Shown: positions 8,566-16,901 of the stretch, piece by piece | How positions within the stretch are numbered: position 1 is the stretch's first letter | How the letters are laid out: each line of letters begins with the position of its first letter | NCBI RefSeq assembly: GCF_030056655.1 | Contig: NZ_JASHIE010000003.1 | Location: forward strand, 186,001-250,000 | DNA: 64,000 nucleotides | Direction: 5' to 3' | From: Flectobacillus rivi | GTDB taxonomy: Bacteria; Bacteroidota; Bacteroidia; Cytophagales; Spirosomataceae | Program-made: the position numbers and the translations under genes | The notes under the pieces: model-generated | Told to the model about the DNA's origin: nothing | The model's database searches: none | Seen by the model: the letters and a program-made list of their open reading frames with translations, nothing else

Positions 8566-10326
8566 TTACTTGATATAAACAACTGATTGTGGAGTAAACT
8601 CAGTCCAACCTGCTGTCCAATCTGAATCTTTGAATGCACCAACGTAGTCAGTTTTGTCAAAGAATGAAGGAAGCGTTGATGGCAAGTTGAAACCGATTAA
8701 TGATTCAGCTGTACCAGTTGTCAAAGTAAATGTTGGGCGACCAGTAGACCACAATGTTGTGCTGATACCAGTTTTAGAGAAATCAGTCAAGATTTTGTTA
8801 CCTGATTGAGCTTTGAACCAGTCAGTTGGCGTTTGAGTACCAATCAAGATTGCTGGAGCGGCAGTAGTTTGTTCTGTATCAGATACTGGGAAACCTTTAG
8901 GGTTTGTAGCAGCACCAGTTCCCCAGTTGTTAGTACCCCAGCTAGCAACACCAGCCAATACGATGTTTTGTAATACGATGTCACCTTTCGCAGCATTACC
9001 TTTTGCATCACCTCTTTGGCTATCGATGTAGATACCGAAAGGATAACCTGTGAAGAATGAATTGTAGATTTTCAATTTGTTGTTACGACGCAATTGAGCA
9101 CCATTTTGGAACAATGTAGAGATTGAAGTCTCAGCATTTCCTTTAGCACCGATGATTGACATGTTAGCAAAAATCGCTGAAGTATATGGTGTGTTGTTTG
9201 AACCGTTAGCATCGTTGTCAACTTCAAAACCGTTTGAACCAGATTGGTCAGCTTGTGTAGTACCACGGATACCGATACCGTATTGAACATAACCAGAGAA
9301 ACCGTTATCGTTATCAAAGTCATCATCCAAACCTTTGTAAGCTACCAAGTGTTTACAGTTTACTGTACCACCAAACCATTCGAATGAGTCATCCAAACCA
9401 AATGAAGCCTGAACATAGTCGATTGTAGTACCGTTACCTACAGAACCCATTGTCAAAGAGTTAACCTCTTGGTTCGGGTTGATTGGTACACCAGCGTATT
9501 CGATACGAACATATTTCAATGAACCAGAGTTATCTGCTGCATCTGAACCACCGTGGAAACCACCGTAACCACCTTCTAATTGTCTGTCGTTAGCGTTGTC
9601 TGGCAAGTTGTTTGGAGCTTTACCACAAAGGATAATACCACCCCAGTCACCAGCTTCACGTTCGCCTACGTTTCTTTCAGAAGTAAAGATAATAGGGTTT
9701 GTAGCTGTACCGTTTGCGATTAATTTAGAACCACGTTGAACTAACAATGCACCTTTAGTAGCACGGTCACCGATTACTACTGTACCAGCAGGGATAGTCA
9801 AGGTAGCAGTTTTAGTGATGCTACCGAAAGTAGTTTCTTCACCTACTCTTACAAAACCAACCAATTTATAGATTTTAGTAGCATCCCATGTAATGTTACC
9901 TTCCAACGTACCTTTTACCTCAACGATAGTTTTTGGTGGAACTGCTGTAACTGTTACTGGTAAAGTTGTCAACGTAGAGTTTTGGTTTTTCATATCTGTT
10001 ACCAAAACTGTAAAGTTTACAACCGAATTAGCTGCAAGGTTATCAATTTGATAGTCTTTTGCATATTCGAAAGTTTTCTCACCATTCTTTGTTACTACAT
10101 CAAATGCTACACCGTTTTTCAAAACTGTGATAGATTTGATACCTTCTGGAGCATTGATAGATGCTTTCAACTGAACTGTAGTACCAGGAGTACCAGCCAA
10201 GTTAGAAGCGACAGTCAAAGTTGGTGCTGGTCCGATTTCTTCGTCTTTTTTACAAGCGTTTGTCAAAACAGCCATTGAGAGCATTAAGGCAAATACCTTA
10301 ACTACATTCATTTTGAAGAGTCTCAT
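8566..10326 (-). CDS. Parallel beta-helix surface lipoprotein paired with a TonB receptor
   Basis: This 586-residue lipoprotein has the signal MRLFKMNVVKVFALMLSM and candidate lipidated Cys25. A beta-sandwich domain at about 35-130 is followed by a right-handed beta-helix with TLTIPAGTVVIGD, GALLVQRGSKLIANG, NPIIFTSE, GDWGGIILCG, LKYVRIEYAG and FGLDDSFEWFGGTVNCKHL. Members of this family are often misnamed multidrug transporters in databases. It lies 205 bp downstream of a TonB-dependent receptor gene on the same strand, the usual pairing, so it is probably the receptor's surface partner. The Pho-type box upstream of the receptor suggests that both respond to phosphate limitation (inference). 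Confidence 0.85.
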   Translation of the reverse strand: MRLFKMNVVKVFALMLSMAVLTNACKKDEEIGPAPTLTVASNLAGTPGTTVQLKASINAPEGIKSITVLKNGVAFDVVTKNGEKTFEYAKDYQIDNLAANSVVNFTVLVTDMKNQNSTLTTLPVTVTAVPPKTIVEVKGTLEGNITWDATKIYKLVGFVRVGEETTFGSITKTATLTIPAGTVVIGDRATKGALLVQRGSKLIANGTATNPIIFTSERNVGEREAGDWGGIILCGKAPNNLPDNANDRQLEGGYGGFHGGSDAADNSGSLKYVRIEYAGVPINPNQEVNSLTMGSVGNGTTIDYVQASFGLDDSFEWFGGTVNCKHLVAYKGLDDDFDNDNGFSGYVQYGIGIRGTTQADQSGSNGFEVDNDANGSNNTPYTSAIFANMSIIGAKGNAETSISTLFQNGAQLRRNNKLKIYNSFFTGYPFGIYIDSQRGDAKGNAAKGDIVLQNIVLAGVASWGTNNWGTGAATNPKGFPVSDTEQTTAAPAILIGTQTPTDWFKAQSGNKILTDFSKTGISTTLWSTGRPTFTLTTGTAESLIGFNLPSTLPSFFDKTDYVGAFKDSDWTAGWTEFTPQSVVYIK

Positions 10327-10464
10327 TTTTTGGTAAAATTATGTGTTTAAAATTGAATGATTTATAAGGGCAAACGAGTAACGTTGCCACCGTTTTAAAG
10401 AAAGGCATCCCACCAATGTCTAGGGAAAGAAAGTAGTAATGCCAGAAAAATTTTCGGCTTTGAG

Positions 10465-10514
10465 CTATCGGCATTCAGGAATTCTCAAATATTTCCTTCC
10501 CTGAAAACCGATAG
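10465..10514 (-). promoter_or_regulatory. Long hairpin between TonB receptor and lipoprotein genes (attenuator or processing site)
   Basis: The outer arms CTATCGG (10465-10471) and CCGATAG (10508-10514) and the inner arms TTCAGG (10474-10479) and CCTGAA (10500-10505) stack across a 2x2 internal loop. The transcript then continues into an AAAATTTTTCT stretch. The hairpin lies just past the receptor stop and upstream of the lipoprotein start. It could be a leaky terminator that sets the receptor to lipoprotein ratio, or an mRNA-stabilising stem. Confidence 0.55.
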
Positions 10515-10531
10515 TTTATAGCTGGTTGTTG

Positions 10532-13357
10532 CTATTTAATTGTATATACTACACCCAGAGAGTAAACACTTCCAGGTTTGTAAGATTGGATAATCTGGTC
10601 TTCGTTTTTATCAAACTTATTATCCTGATTACCATCTTGTAAGATGTAATTTGTCTGGTTTAGGATGTCAGTAATACCTCCTTTGATTAACAAGTTTTTA
10701 CCGATGCCTTTTGAGAAAGTTAAGTCAACTACGTTTCTAGGCATTTCGTACCAGTCTGGATAGGCAAAGCCATAGTTATTACCTACCGCATAGATACGTT
10801 TTCCAATTACGTTGAATAACAAGTTAACTTGTAGGCTCTTCTTGGTATCGTTGTAATTCAAACCTGCATTGATAATGTAAGGTGACTGTCCTTGCAATGG
10901 GCGATTATCAGATTGTGTAGAAGCTGTTGATGGATTCAATGACACACGGCTATGAATAAACGCAGCGTTAAATACTAAGTTGAGTTTTTGAATGAAAGGA
11001 GATTTTGAAACATTTTCCAATGATTTCCTTGCCTCTAATTCAATACCTGCACTGTAAGCACTTTTGGCATTGTCAAAACTCAAGTTCGGGTTTGAACCAC
11101 TTGCAAATACAACCTCAATTGGTGTTTCGAAGTATTTGTAGAATGCTGCAATACTCAATACCTCTGCTGGTGTTGGATAGAACTCATATCTGAAATCCAC
11201 GTTATGAATGTTGGCATTCTTCAACTGAGGATTACCTGAAATATTACGATTGTTTACAAAATCATAGAATGAGAACGGTGCGACTTCTCTAAACTCAGGA
11301 CGGTTGATTGTTTTTCCGTAAGCTAAACGTAATAAAGCTTTTTCAGAAAAGTTATACGTCATGTTTACCGATGGAAGCAACGTTGTCTGCGTATTGTTAT
11401 AATTTAATGGCGCACCCACTAAATCGTAAGAATTCAATTTCTGAGCGTTGTTCTCAACTCTCAAACCTGCAATCACATTGAATTTTTTCGTTAATGAATA
11501 GTTTCCTGAGATATATGCTGCATACAAATGGTTGTTGGCAGTATATGAGTCATTCGGGTTAGTTTGCTCATCAATTTTCACCCCGTTTGTACTATTAATA
11601 TTTTGTGGTGCAAAAATTTCTTCGATAGGTAAATTGCCAATGTTAAACAATGAACTGTTTGCTTGTACATAGGCTAAGTTACGAGCTTTGAATGTACGTT
11701 CCTTACTTTCAACATAAACCCCTGCTTTTAGCTCCAATTCTTTATTATCTTCAGCTTTTGCTCCTTTTTGCAAAACAACTTTTTGAACTAAATTAGCGCC
11801 ACCTGTTATAGCGTTTTCGTCCATGATGATATTGGTACGACCTAAATTGAAGGTTTGAGCTGCCCCTTGCGGTACTAATAAGTTTCTTTGTCCGTTCGAA
11901 ATATTATATCTAAAACGCTTGTAATCAGGTTGATCACGGAATGATTGGTTATAACCTACCACCCAATCCACTTGTGTATTTTTGTTATTGAATTGGTGCT
12001 TACCAACCAATTGTCCAGTGTAGATACCACGGTAGATTTGGTCAAATGAACGGATATTCCAATCTGTTCCGTTGTCGAAACCGATACGATCTACAAACTG
12101 AGAATTGCTCATTTGGTTGAATAAGTTCTTGAATTCAATCGTATGGTTTTCACCAAATTTCACTGCCCAGTTGTGCATTACACCCAAGCGAATGGCGTTG
12201 CTATATTGTGTATCTTGAAAGTTAAAAATCGGATCTGGCTCTCCAGTGCTTTGAATACGACTGTATCCGTAGTCATTGCGAGCCATGTTGTACAGCGTTC
12301 TTGTATTTGAGTAGTTAATCGCCGTAATATTACCAATTCTGTATTTTTCTTTCTCTATTTTGAAAGCACCCGTCAAAGTAAATCTCAAATCTGGTAAAGC
12401 TGTAGATTGAACTGGCGTCCAGTTGTTTTTAAGAGACTGACCAATTTGCTGCAAACGAGTTGGGTTTGCATTAATCAACTCTTGACGATTGGCAGGGAAG
12501 AATTTTGGCAAATCATTATATCCATCATTGAAACCTGTCCAGTAACTTGAGCCATGTTGTGGCGAAAAGAAGTTTTTACCAGTTGTTCCATCTCTGTATC
12601 CTCCTCCAAAATCAATGGTAATGCTATTTTGTTCAGGGATAGATTTCGTAAAAATTTTCACGACACCACCAGCAAATTCTCCAGGGAGTTCGGCCGCAGG
12701 GCTTTTGAATACTAAAATACGATCGATTTGGTTAGAAGGAATAATATCAAATGAAAACGAACGCACGTCTGTTTCCATCGAAGGCGTAAAAGTGTTGTTC
12801 AGCATTACACTGTTATAACGCTCGTTCAAGCCTCTGATATTAATAAATCTATCCCCAAAAATGGTTACACCTGGTACACGTTTTACTACCTCAGCAGCAT
12901 TACGGTCAAGCGTTTTTCCAATTTGTGCTGAAGAAATACCACTTACAATTTGTTGTGCCGCTTTAATTTCTGAAATAACGGAAATTTCGGTATTAGTTAA
13001 TTTTTGTCCTACAACCTTTACTTCGCTCAAAGTTGAACCTTCTTCTTGAAGTAAAACATTTACTTCGGTTACCTTCTCAGCCAACACTTGAACTTTCTCA
13101 ATCACCTTTACATTAAACCCTACAAACGAAACCTTTAATGTATATGTACCTACTGGAACTCTATTCAAAGAGAAAAATCCGTTGATATCAGCCGCAGCAC
13201 CTTTATTTTGTCCTTCAATAATGACAGTTGCTCCTACAAGGTCTTCCTTAGTAACGGCGTCTTTGATAGTACCACGAATAGTACCTAGCTGCTGGGCAAG
13301 AGATAAAGTAAAACTCGATAAGAATAATAGTGCAGTAAATAGTAATTTGTGCCTCAT
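10532..13357 (-). CDS. TonB-dependent outer membrane receptor with carboxypeptidase-regulatory-like domain
   Basis: I start at ATG 13357 (MRHKLLFTALLFLSSFTLSLAQ, a clear signal peptide), which gives 941 residues. The longer open frame to 13444 would run across the putative promoter. A CarboxypepD_reg-like domain lies at about 25-105, then a plug with VVKRVPGVTIFGDRFINIRG, then a 22-strand type barrel ending in SLGVVYTIK. It is a non-SusC TonB receptor, since no SusD is adjacent. It pairs with the downstream beta-helix lipoprotein. Upstream at 13444-13482 are four 11-bp-spaced Pho-type units with a TAnnTTTG box at the expected distance. The substrate is unknown; a phosphorus-containing compound is an inference from regulation. 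Confidence 0.93.
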   Translation of the reverse strand: MRHKLLFTALLFLSSFTLSLAQQLGTIRGTIKDAVTKEDLVGATVIIEGQNKGAAADINGFFSLNRVPVGTYTLKVSFVGFNVKVIEKVQVLAEKVTEVNVLLQEEGSTLSEVKVVGQKLTNTEISVISEIKAAQQIVSGISSAQIGKTLDRNAAEVVKRVPGVTIFGDRFINIRGLNERYNSVMLNNTFTPSMETDVRSFSFDIIPSNQIDRILVFKSPAAELPGEFAGGVVKIFTKSIPEQNSITIDFGGGYRDGTTGKNFFSPQHGSSYWTGFNDGYNDLPKFFPANRQELINANPTRLQQIGQSLKNNWTPVQSTALPDLRFTLTGAFKIEKEKYRIGNITAINYSNTRTLYNMARNDYGYSRIQSTGEPDPIFNFQDTQYSNAIRLGVMHNWAVKFGENHTIEFKNLFNQMSNSQFVDRIGFDNGTDWNIRSFDQIYRGIYTGQLVGKHQFNNKNTQVDWVVGYNQSFRDQPDYKRFRYNISNGQRNLLVPQGAAQTFNLGRTNIIMDENAITGGANLVQKVVLQKGAKAEDNKELELKAGVYVESKERTFKARNLAYVQANSSLFNIGNLPIEEIFAPQNINSTNGVKIDEQTNPNDSYTANNHLYAAYISGNYSLTKKFNVIAGLRVENNAQKLNSYDLVGAPLNYNNTQTTLLPSVNMTYNFSEKALLRLAYGKTINRPEFREVAPFSFYDFVNNRNISGNPQLKNANIHNVDFRYEFYPTPAEVLSIAAFYKYFETPIEVVFASGSNPNLSFDNAKSAYSAGIELEARKSLENVSKSPFIQKLNLVFNAAFIHSRVSLNPSTASTQSDNRPLQGQSPYIINAGLNYNDTKKSLQVNLLFNVIGKRIYAVGNNYGFAYPDWYEMPRNVVDLTFSKGIGKNLLIKGGITDILNQTNYILQDGNQDNKFDKNEDQIIQSYKPGSVYSLGVVYTIK

Positions 13358-13747
13358 ATTGGAATTGATTAAGAAACGATTTTGAGTTATGTGGTTTATT
13401 CCTACGTTTCTATTTGAATGATGGCACAAAAGTAAGTCGGTCATTTAACCGCAATATTACCTACCGATTAAACATGATTGAACTTATTGTTATCCCTATA
13501 TTATCAATGTTAATTTTATAATTATACTCTTGGTAGAGAGTGGAATCCTAGGTTCTCATCGTCTGATGTTTTTTCAGGTAGTCTATTAAATGATAAGAAA
13601 TTATCAGGATTAGAAAATAACCTACTAAAACCATAGAAAATATCTATAACCGTTTGCATGATTTATTTGCCGTTAAAAAGAAAATACTTGTGCAGGGCAT
13701 TTTTAGACCTCTTTATGCCTAAATTTGAAAAAAATTAAACAGACAGT
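13358..13747. other. Intergenic region between the divergent TonB receptor and TerC genes
   Basis: It contains the Pho-type promoter of the receptor (13427-13482). The remainder is AT-rich. Just before TerC there is a weak inverted repeat GGCAT/ATGCC near 13697-13722. I looked for a manganese (yybP-ykoY) riboswitch because some TerC relatives have one, and did not recognise it. Confidence 0.5.
13427..13482 (-). promoter_or_regulatory. Candidate Pho box and -7 element of the TonB receptor gene
   Basis: On the minus strand four units start every 11 bp: TTCAAT (13482), TTAATC (13471), GTAATA (13460) and GTTAAA (13449). The -7 element TACTTTTG (13434-13427, fits TAnnTTTG) begins exactly 15 bp after the start of the last unit. 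The same spacing is seen upstream of the PhoB-like gene at 43.2 kb. Confidence 0.6.
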
Positions 13748-14512
13748 ATGGAATTATTGCATCACATCCTTGGGGATGATTTAGGAAAAGCATTTTTGAT
13801 TATTGGAAACCTCGTATTAATTGAAAGCTTACTATCGGTAGATAATGCTGCCGTTTTGGCAACCATGGTGATGGACTTGCCTAAAGACCAAAGAGAAAAA
13901 GCCTTGAAGTATGGTATCATTGGCGCGTATATTTTCCGTGGTATTTGCTTGCTATTTGCAGCAATGCTCGTGAAAGTTTGGTGGCTCAAACCTCTCGGTG
14001 GACTTTACCTCTTGTACTTGTGCTATGATTATTTCAAAACAGAGAAAACACCAGAGCATGAGGATGATACCTTAAATAAGAAAGAAAATTGGGTTTATAA
14101 ACATACCATTGGTCGCTTTGGCATTTTCTGGTCTACCGTCATTATGGTAGAAGTAATGGATTTAGCTTTTTCGATTGATAACGTTTTTGCAGCTGTGGCC
14201 TTTACTGACAACATCTATCTTATTTGGATTGGGGTATTTATCGGGATTTTGGCGATGAGATTTGTTGCCCAAGCTTTTGTGCGCTTGATGGAGCGTTACC
14301 CTTTTCTTGAAACTTCAGCATTTATCGTAATTGGGGTACTTGGTGTAAAATTAGCGCTTTCAGCCGTTTGTCATTTGTATCCAGACAATACGTTCTGTCA
14401 CTTTATGGAAGGAGAAACAGCAGATTCTTATATTTCTATCTTGACGGTAGCCATCTTTGCGATTCCGATTATTACTTCTTCTTTGTTTAATTTCCCTAAA
14501 CATGAGAAGTAA
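13748..14512 (+). CDS. TerC-family integral membrane protein
   Basis: This 254-residue protein has about seven hydrophobic segments and the TerC-family intramembrane acidic motifs ESLLSVDNAAVLATM (near residue 26) and EVMDLAFSIDNVFAAVAF (near 140). Relatives (Alx, MeeF/MeeY, TerC) export manganese or load metals during secretion, or are linked to tellurite resistance. Metal export is the likeliest role here, inferred from the family alone. It is a single gene, not in a ter operon, followed by an inverted-repeat element. Confidence 0.88.
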   Translation: MELLHHILGDDLGKAFLIIGNLVLIESLLSVDNAAVLATMVMDLPKDQREKALKYGIIGAYIFRGICLLFAAMLVKVWWLKPLGGLYLLYLCYDYFKTEKTPEHEDDTLNKKENWVYKHTIGRFGIFWSTVIMVEVMDLAFSIDNVFAAVAFTDNIYLIWIGVFIGILAMRFVAQAFVRLMERYPFLETSAFIVIGVLGVKLALSAVCHLYPDNTFCHFMEGETADSYISILTVAIFAIPIITSSLFNFPKHEK

Positions 14513-14620
14513 AAGTTGAGTCATCTTTAATTTAGCGAATGAGTGATTATTTTTAATAGGTATTTTACTAGTCGAGACACAATGATTGCGTCTAAAGCCG
14601 AGTGAAATCTAGTATGATAG

Positions 14621-14666
14621 CATCAAAAAAGCGGTCGGAAAATATTTTCCGACCGCTTTTTTGATG
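14621..14666. terminator. Perfect 46-bp palindrome, bidirectional terminator-like (copy 1)
   Basis: Two perfect 23-bp arms, beginning CATCAAAAAAGCGGTCGG, meet with no spacer at AAAATATTTT. A GC-rich stem (GCGGTCGG/CCGACCGC) flanked by A6 and T6 runs makes a strong bidirectional terminator. It lies between terC and the fucose-type operon. A near copy follows that operon at 16772-16816. Confidence 0.75.
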
Positions 14667-14739
14667 AAACCTTGAAGAATAATCTCAATCCGATCATTCG
14701 GGATGCATCATGTTTGATACTATTTTTCAAATGATACCT

Positions 14740-14775
14740 CTTAAGACGCAATCATTGCGTCTCTACTGCTAGAAT
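14740..14775 (+). repeat. 36-bp direct repeat, copy 1
   Basis: The sequence begins CTTAAGACGCAATCATTGCG and ends ACTGCTAGAAT. The second copy at 16841-16876 has the same orientation and only two mismatches. Both copies lie 75-90 bp downstream of their palindrome, so palindrome plus tail form one repeat unit. Confidence 0.8.
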
Positions 14776-14895
14776 ACAAATTTTAACATAATCACTCATT
14801 CGCTAAATTAAGGAATGTCTCATATTTTTGCCGTATGAGTATTTTTCTAAAAAATTGACTTTTGACAACAGTTAAATAACTTAAATCAAACATTT

Positions 14896-16173
14896 ATGGC
14901 ATTGCCGAAAACAAACGATTCCACGAAATCCTATTTAATCCCTTTTATATTAATAACAGTATTATTTTTTCTGTGGGGATTTGCACACAATCTCAACCCA
15001 ATTTTGATTCCACATCTAAAGAAAGCTTGTCAACTTACCGACCTTCAGTCTGCTTTTATTGATTCTGCTTTTTTTGTAGGATATTTTGTGATGGCCATTC
15101 CAGCGGGTTTGGTGATGAACAAATACGGTTATAAATCAGGGATTATTCTAGGTCTATTGATTTTTGCTGGAGGGGCATTTTTATTTTATCCTGCGGCAGG
15201 AACACGTACTTATGGTTTGTTTCTTTTTGCCTTGTTTATTATTGCGAGTGGCTTGACTTTCTTGGAAACGGCGGCAAACCCGTATGTAACAGTTTTGGGC
15301 GATGAGCATACAGCTACGCAAAGGCTTAATTTATCTCAATCGTTCAATGGTTTGGCGGCTTCGTTAGCGCCATTGGCTGGCAAATTCTTTATTTTGACAG
15401 ATACGACTATCTCTGAAGAGCAATTAAAAACATTATCGAGTAGTGAAGTAGATGCACTTTTGACACACGAAGCACAAAGTGTTCAAATTCCGTACATCGT
15501 TATTGGTTTAGTGGTATTGAGCGTTGCGGCAATTTTATGGAAAACGAACTTGCCTGAAATTAAAGAAAGTACTGACGAAAATAGCGCAACAGAAAAAGGA
15601 AGTATCTTCAAACAGACTAATTTGATGTTGGGTGTTCTGGCACAATTCTTTTATGTGGGAGCACAAGTTTGCGTATCTAGTTTCTTTATTCGTTTCTTGG
15701 GTAAAACGGCAGGCATTGGCGAAAAAGAAGCTGCTGGCTATTTGGCTTTTGCTTTGTTGTGCTTCATGTTAGGACGCTTTTTAGGTACTTTCTTGATGAA
15801 ATATATCGCACCAAATCGTTTGTTGGCGGTTTATAGTGTTTTCAATATCGGTCTTTTGGCGGTAGCAATCATGATTGGTGGCTTTACCTCTATCTATGCA
15901 TTAATTGGCGTTGAATTCTTTATGTCTATTATGTTCCCAACCATTTTCTCATTGAGTATTCAAGGTTTAGGTTCACAAACCAAGTTGGGTTCATCTTTAG
16001 TGATTATGTCAATTGTTGGAGGCGCTATTTTCCCTGTTATCATGGGACGTATCTCCGACATTAGTTCAATCCAAACGGCATATATTGTTCCATTGGCATG
16101 TTTTGTAGTAGTACTTTTCTTTGCGTTGAAAACAAAATCATCGAAGGGAGCCATTGCGAATGCGGGACACTAA
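14896..16173 (+). CDS. fucP: FucP-type MFS sugar:H+ symporter
   Basis: This 425-residue, 12-helix permease starts at an ATG after an A-rich leader. FucP/GluP family features include FFLWGFAHNLNPILIPHLKK near residues 23-42, MAIPAGLVMNKYGYKSGI, and GLTFLETAANPYVTVLG with LNLSQSFNGLAASLAPL. It imports a hexose or deoxyhexose with protons across the inner membrane. The next gene, 162 bp downstream, encodes a RhaM/FucU-like mutarotase, which favours L-fucose or L-rhamnose as substrate. The pair is bracketed by two copies of a repeated palindrome. Confidence 0.88.
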   Translation: MALPKTNDSTKSYLIPFILITVLFFLWGFAHNLNPILIPHLKKACQLTDLQSAFIDSAFFVGYFVMAIPAGLVMNKYGYKSGIILGLLIFAGGAFLFYPAAGTRTYGLFLFALFIIASGLTFLETAANPYVTVLGDEHTATQRLNLSQSFNGLAASLAPLAGKFFILTDTTISEEQLKTLSSSEVDALLTHEAQSVQIPYIVIGLVVLSVAAILWKTNLPEIKESTDENSATEKGSIFKQTNLMLGVLAQFFYVGAQVCVSSFFIRFLGKTAGIGEKEAAGYLAFALLCFMLGRFLGTFLMKYIAPNRLLAVYSVFNIGLLAVAIMIGGFTSIYALIGVEFFMSIMFPTIFSLSIQGLGSQTKLGSSLVIMSIVGGAIFPVIMGRISDISSIQTAYIVPLACFVVVLFFALKTKSSKGAIANAGH

Positions 16174-16174
16174 T

Positions 16175-16250
16175 GATTGTGGATTTGGGATGTTTGATTT
16201 TGGATTTAGTTTTTTCGAGAATGATTAAAAAATCCGAAATTAAAATTCAA
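16175..16250 (+). repeat. Dispersed repeat, GATTTCGGAA family, copy 2
   Basis: The left end GATTGTGGATTTGGGATGTT (16175-16194) continues into TGATTTTGGATTT. The right end contains AAAAATCCGAAATT, an imperfect reverse complement. It lies in the gap between the permease and mutarotase genes. Other copies are at 7573-7678 and 41098-41130. Confidence 0.5.
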
Positions 16251-16335
16251 GCTTAGGTACAGACCAAATTAATCGTAAATTTTTGACTACTTTACACGAT
16301 TCGTCGTCGTGTTGACAAACATAAAATAGTAAAAC

Positions 16336-16686
16336 ATGAATAAGAGATTTGCCTTGGCGCTTGATTTAGTGAACGATGAACAGTTGATAGCTGAGTACGA
16401 AAAATACCATGAGGCAGTTTGGCCCGAAATATTGCAAAGTATCGCTGGGGCAGGCATTACTCAGATGGAAATTTATCGACTGGGAAACCGCTTGTTTATG
16501 ATTATGGAAGTCGATGATTCTTTTTCATTCGAAAGAAAAGGACAAATGGATGCTGAAAATCCAAAAGTTCAAGAATGGGAAAAACTAATGTGGAAATATC
16601 AAGATGCCTTGCCTATGGCACAACCAGGCGAAAAATGGTTGCTAATGGATAAGATTTTTGATTTGAAAGCGCAGTTATCTCAATAA
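16336..16686 (+). CDS. L-rhamnose/L-fucose mutarotase (DUF718/RhaM family)
   Basis: This 116-residue protein fits the RhaM-type mutarotase family: KRFALALDL at the start, an early EYEKYHEAVWPEI helix with the conserved His, then GITQMEIYRLGNRLFMIMEV, and a C-terminal PGEKWLLMDKIFDL. The enzyme interconverts alpha and beta anomers of a deoxyhexose so that an isomerase can use it. It follows the FucP-like permease gene on the same strand. No isomerase, kinase or aldolase gene is adjacent, so the catabolic genes must lie elsewhere. Confidence 0.88.
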   Translation: MNKRFALALDLVNDEQLIAEYEKYHEAVWPEILQSIAGAGITQMEIYRLGNRLFMIMEVDDSFSFERKGQMDAENPKVQEWEKLMWKYQDALPMAQPGEKWLLMDKIFDLKAQLSQ

Positions 16687-16771
16687 CACGAGACAGGGAG
16701 AAAGAGGTATCATTTTGGAATATAGTATCAAAATCTCGAATTTTAGAACTAGGGGTACACTCCAACTTCTC

Positions 16772-16816
16772 ATCAAAAAAGCGGTCGAAAATTGTTTTTT
16801 CGACCGCTTTTTTGAT
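16772..16816. terminator. Palindromic bidirectional terminator (copy 2)
   Basis: Perfect 20-bp arms (16772-16791, starting ATCAAAAAAGCGGTCGAAAA, and 16797-16816) enclose a 5-nt loop. It is nearly the same stem as at 14621-14666. It lies between the convergent mutarotase and serine hydrolase genes and can serve both. Confidence 0.8.
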
Positions 16817-16840
16817 AGTACCATGCTAGATATGACTCGG

Positions 16841-16876
16841 CTTAAGACGCAATCATTGCATCTTTACTGCTAGAAT
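16841..16876 (+). repeat. 36-bp direct repeat, copy 2
   Basis: It matches 14740-14775 with two substitutions (CATTGCATCTTT in place of CATTGCGTCTCT). The 23-bp terminal repeat of the 14.5-kb element is not present here, so this is a partial or solo copy. Confidence 0.75.
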
Positions 16877-16901
16877 GGAGCACTCATGTTTCTCCTTAAG
16901 T

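Larger units (their letters stand above)
14528..14810. repeat. 283-bp MITE-like element with perfect 23-bp terminal inverted repeats
   Basis: The left end (14528-14550, starting TAATTTAGCGAATGAGTGAT) and the right end (14788-14810) are perfect 23-bp inverted repeats. Inside the ends is a second imperfect inverted pair containing ACAATGATTGCGTCT (left) and AGACGCAATCATTG (right), and the centre holds the 46-bp palindrome at 14621-14666. There is no coding capacity. I see no clear target-site duplication. Parts of it (palindrome and right inner segment) recur at 16772-16876. Confidence 0.75.

Noticed and set aside
13600..13747. Possible manganese riboswitch upstream of terC
   Set aside because: I could not match the conserved loops of the yybP-ykoY class; only a weak GGCAT/ATGCC stem is present.
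14528..14810. Target-site duplication around the 23-bp inverted repeats
   Set aside because: The flanks on the two sides do not share a direct repeat longer than expected by chance.
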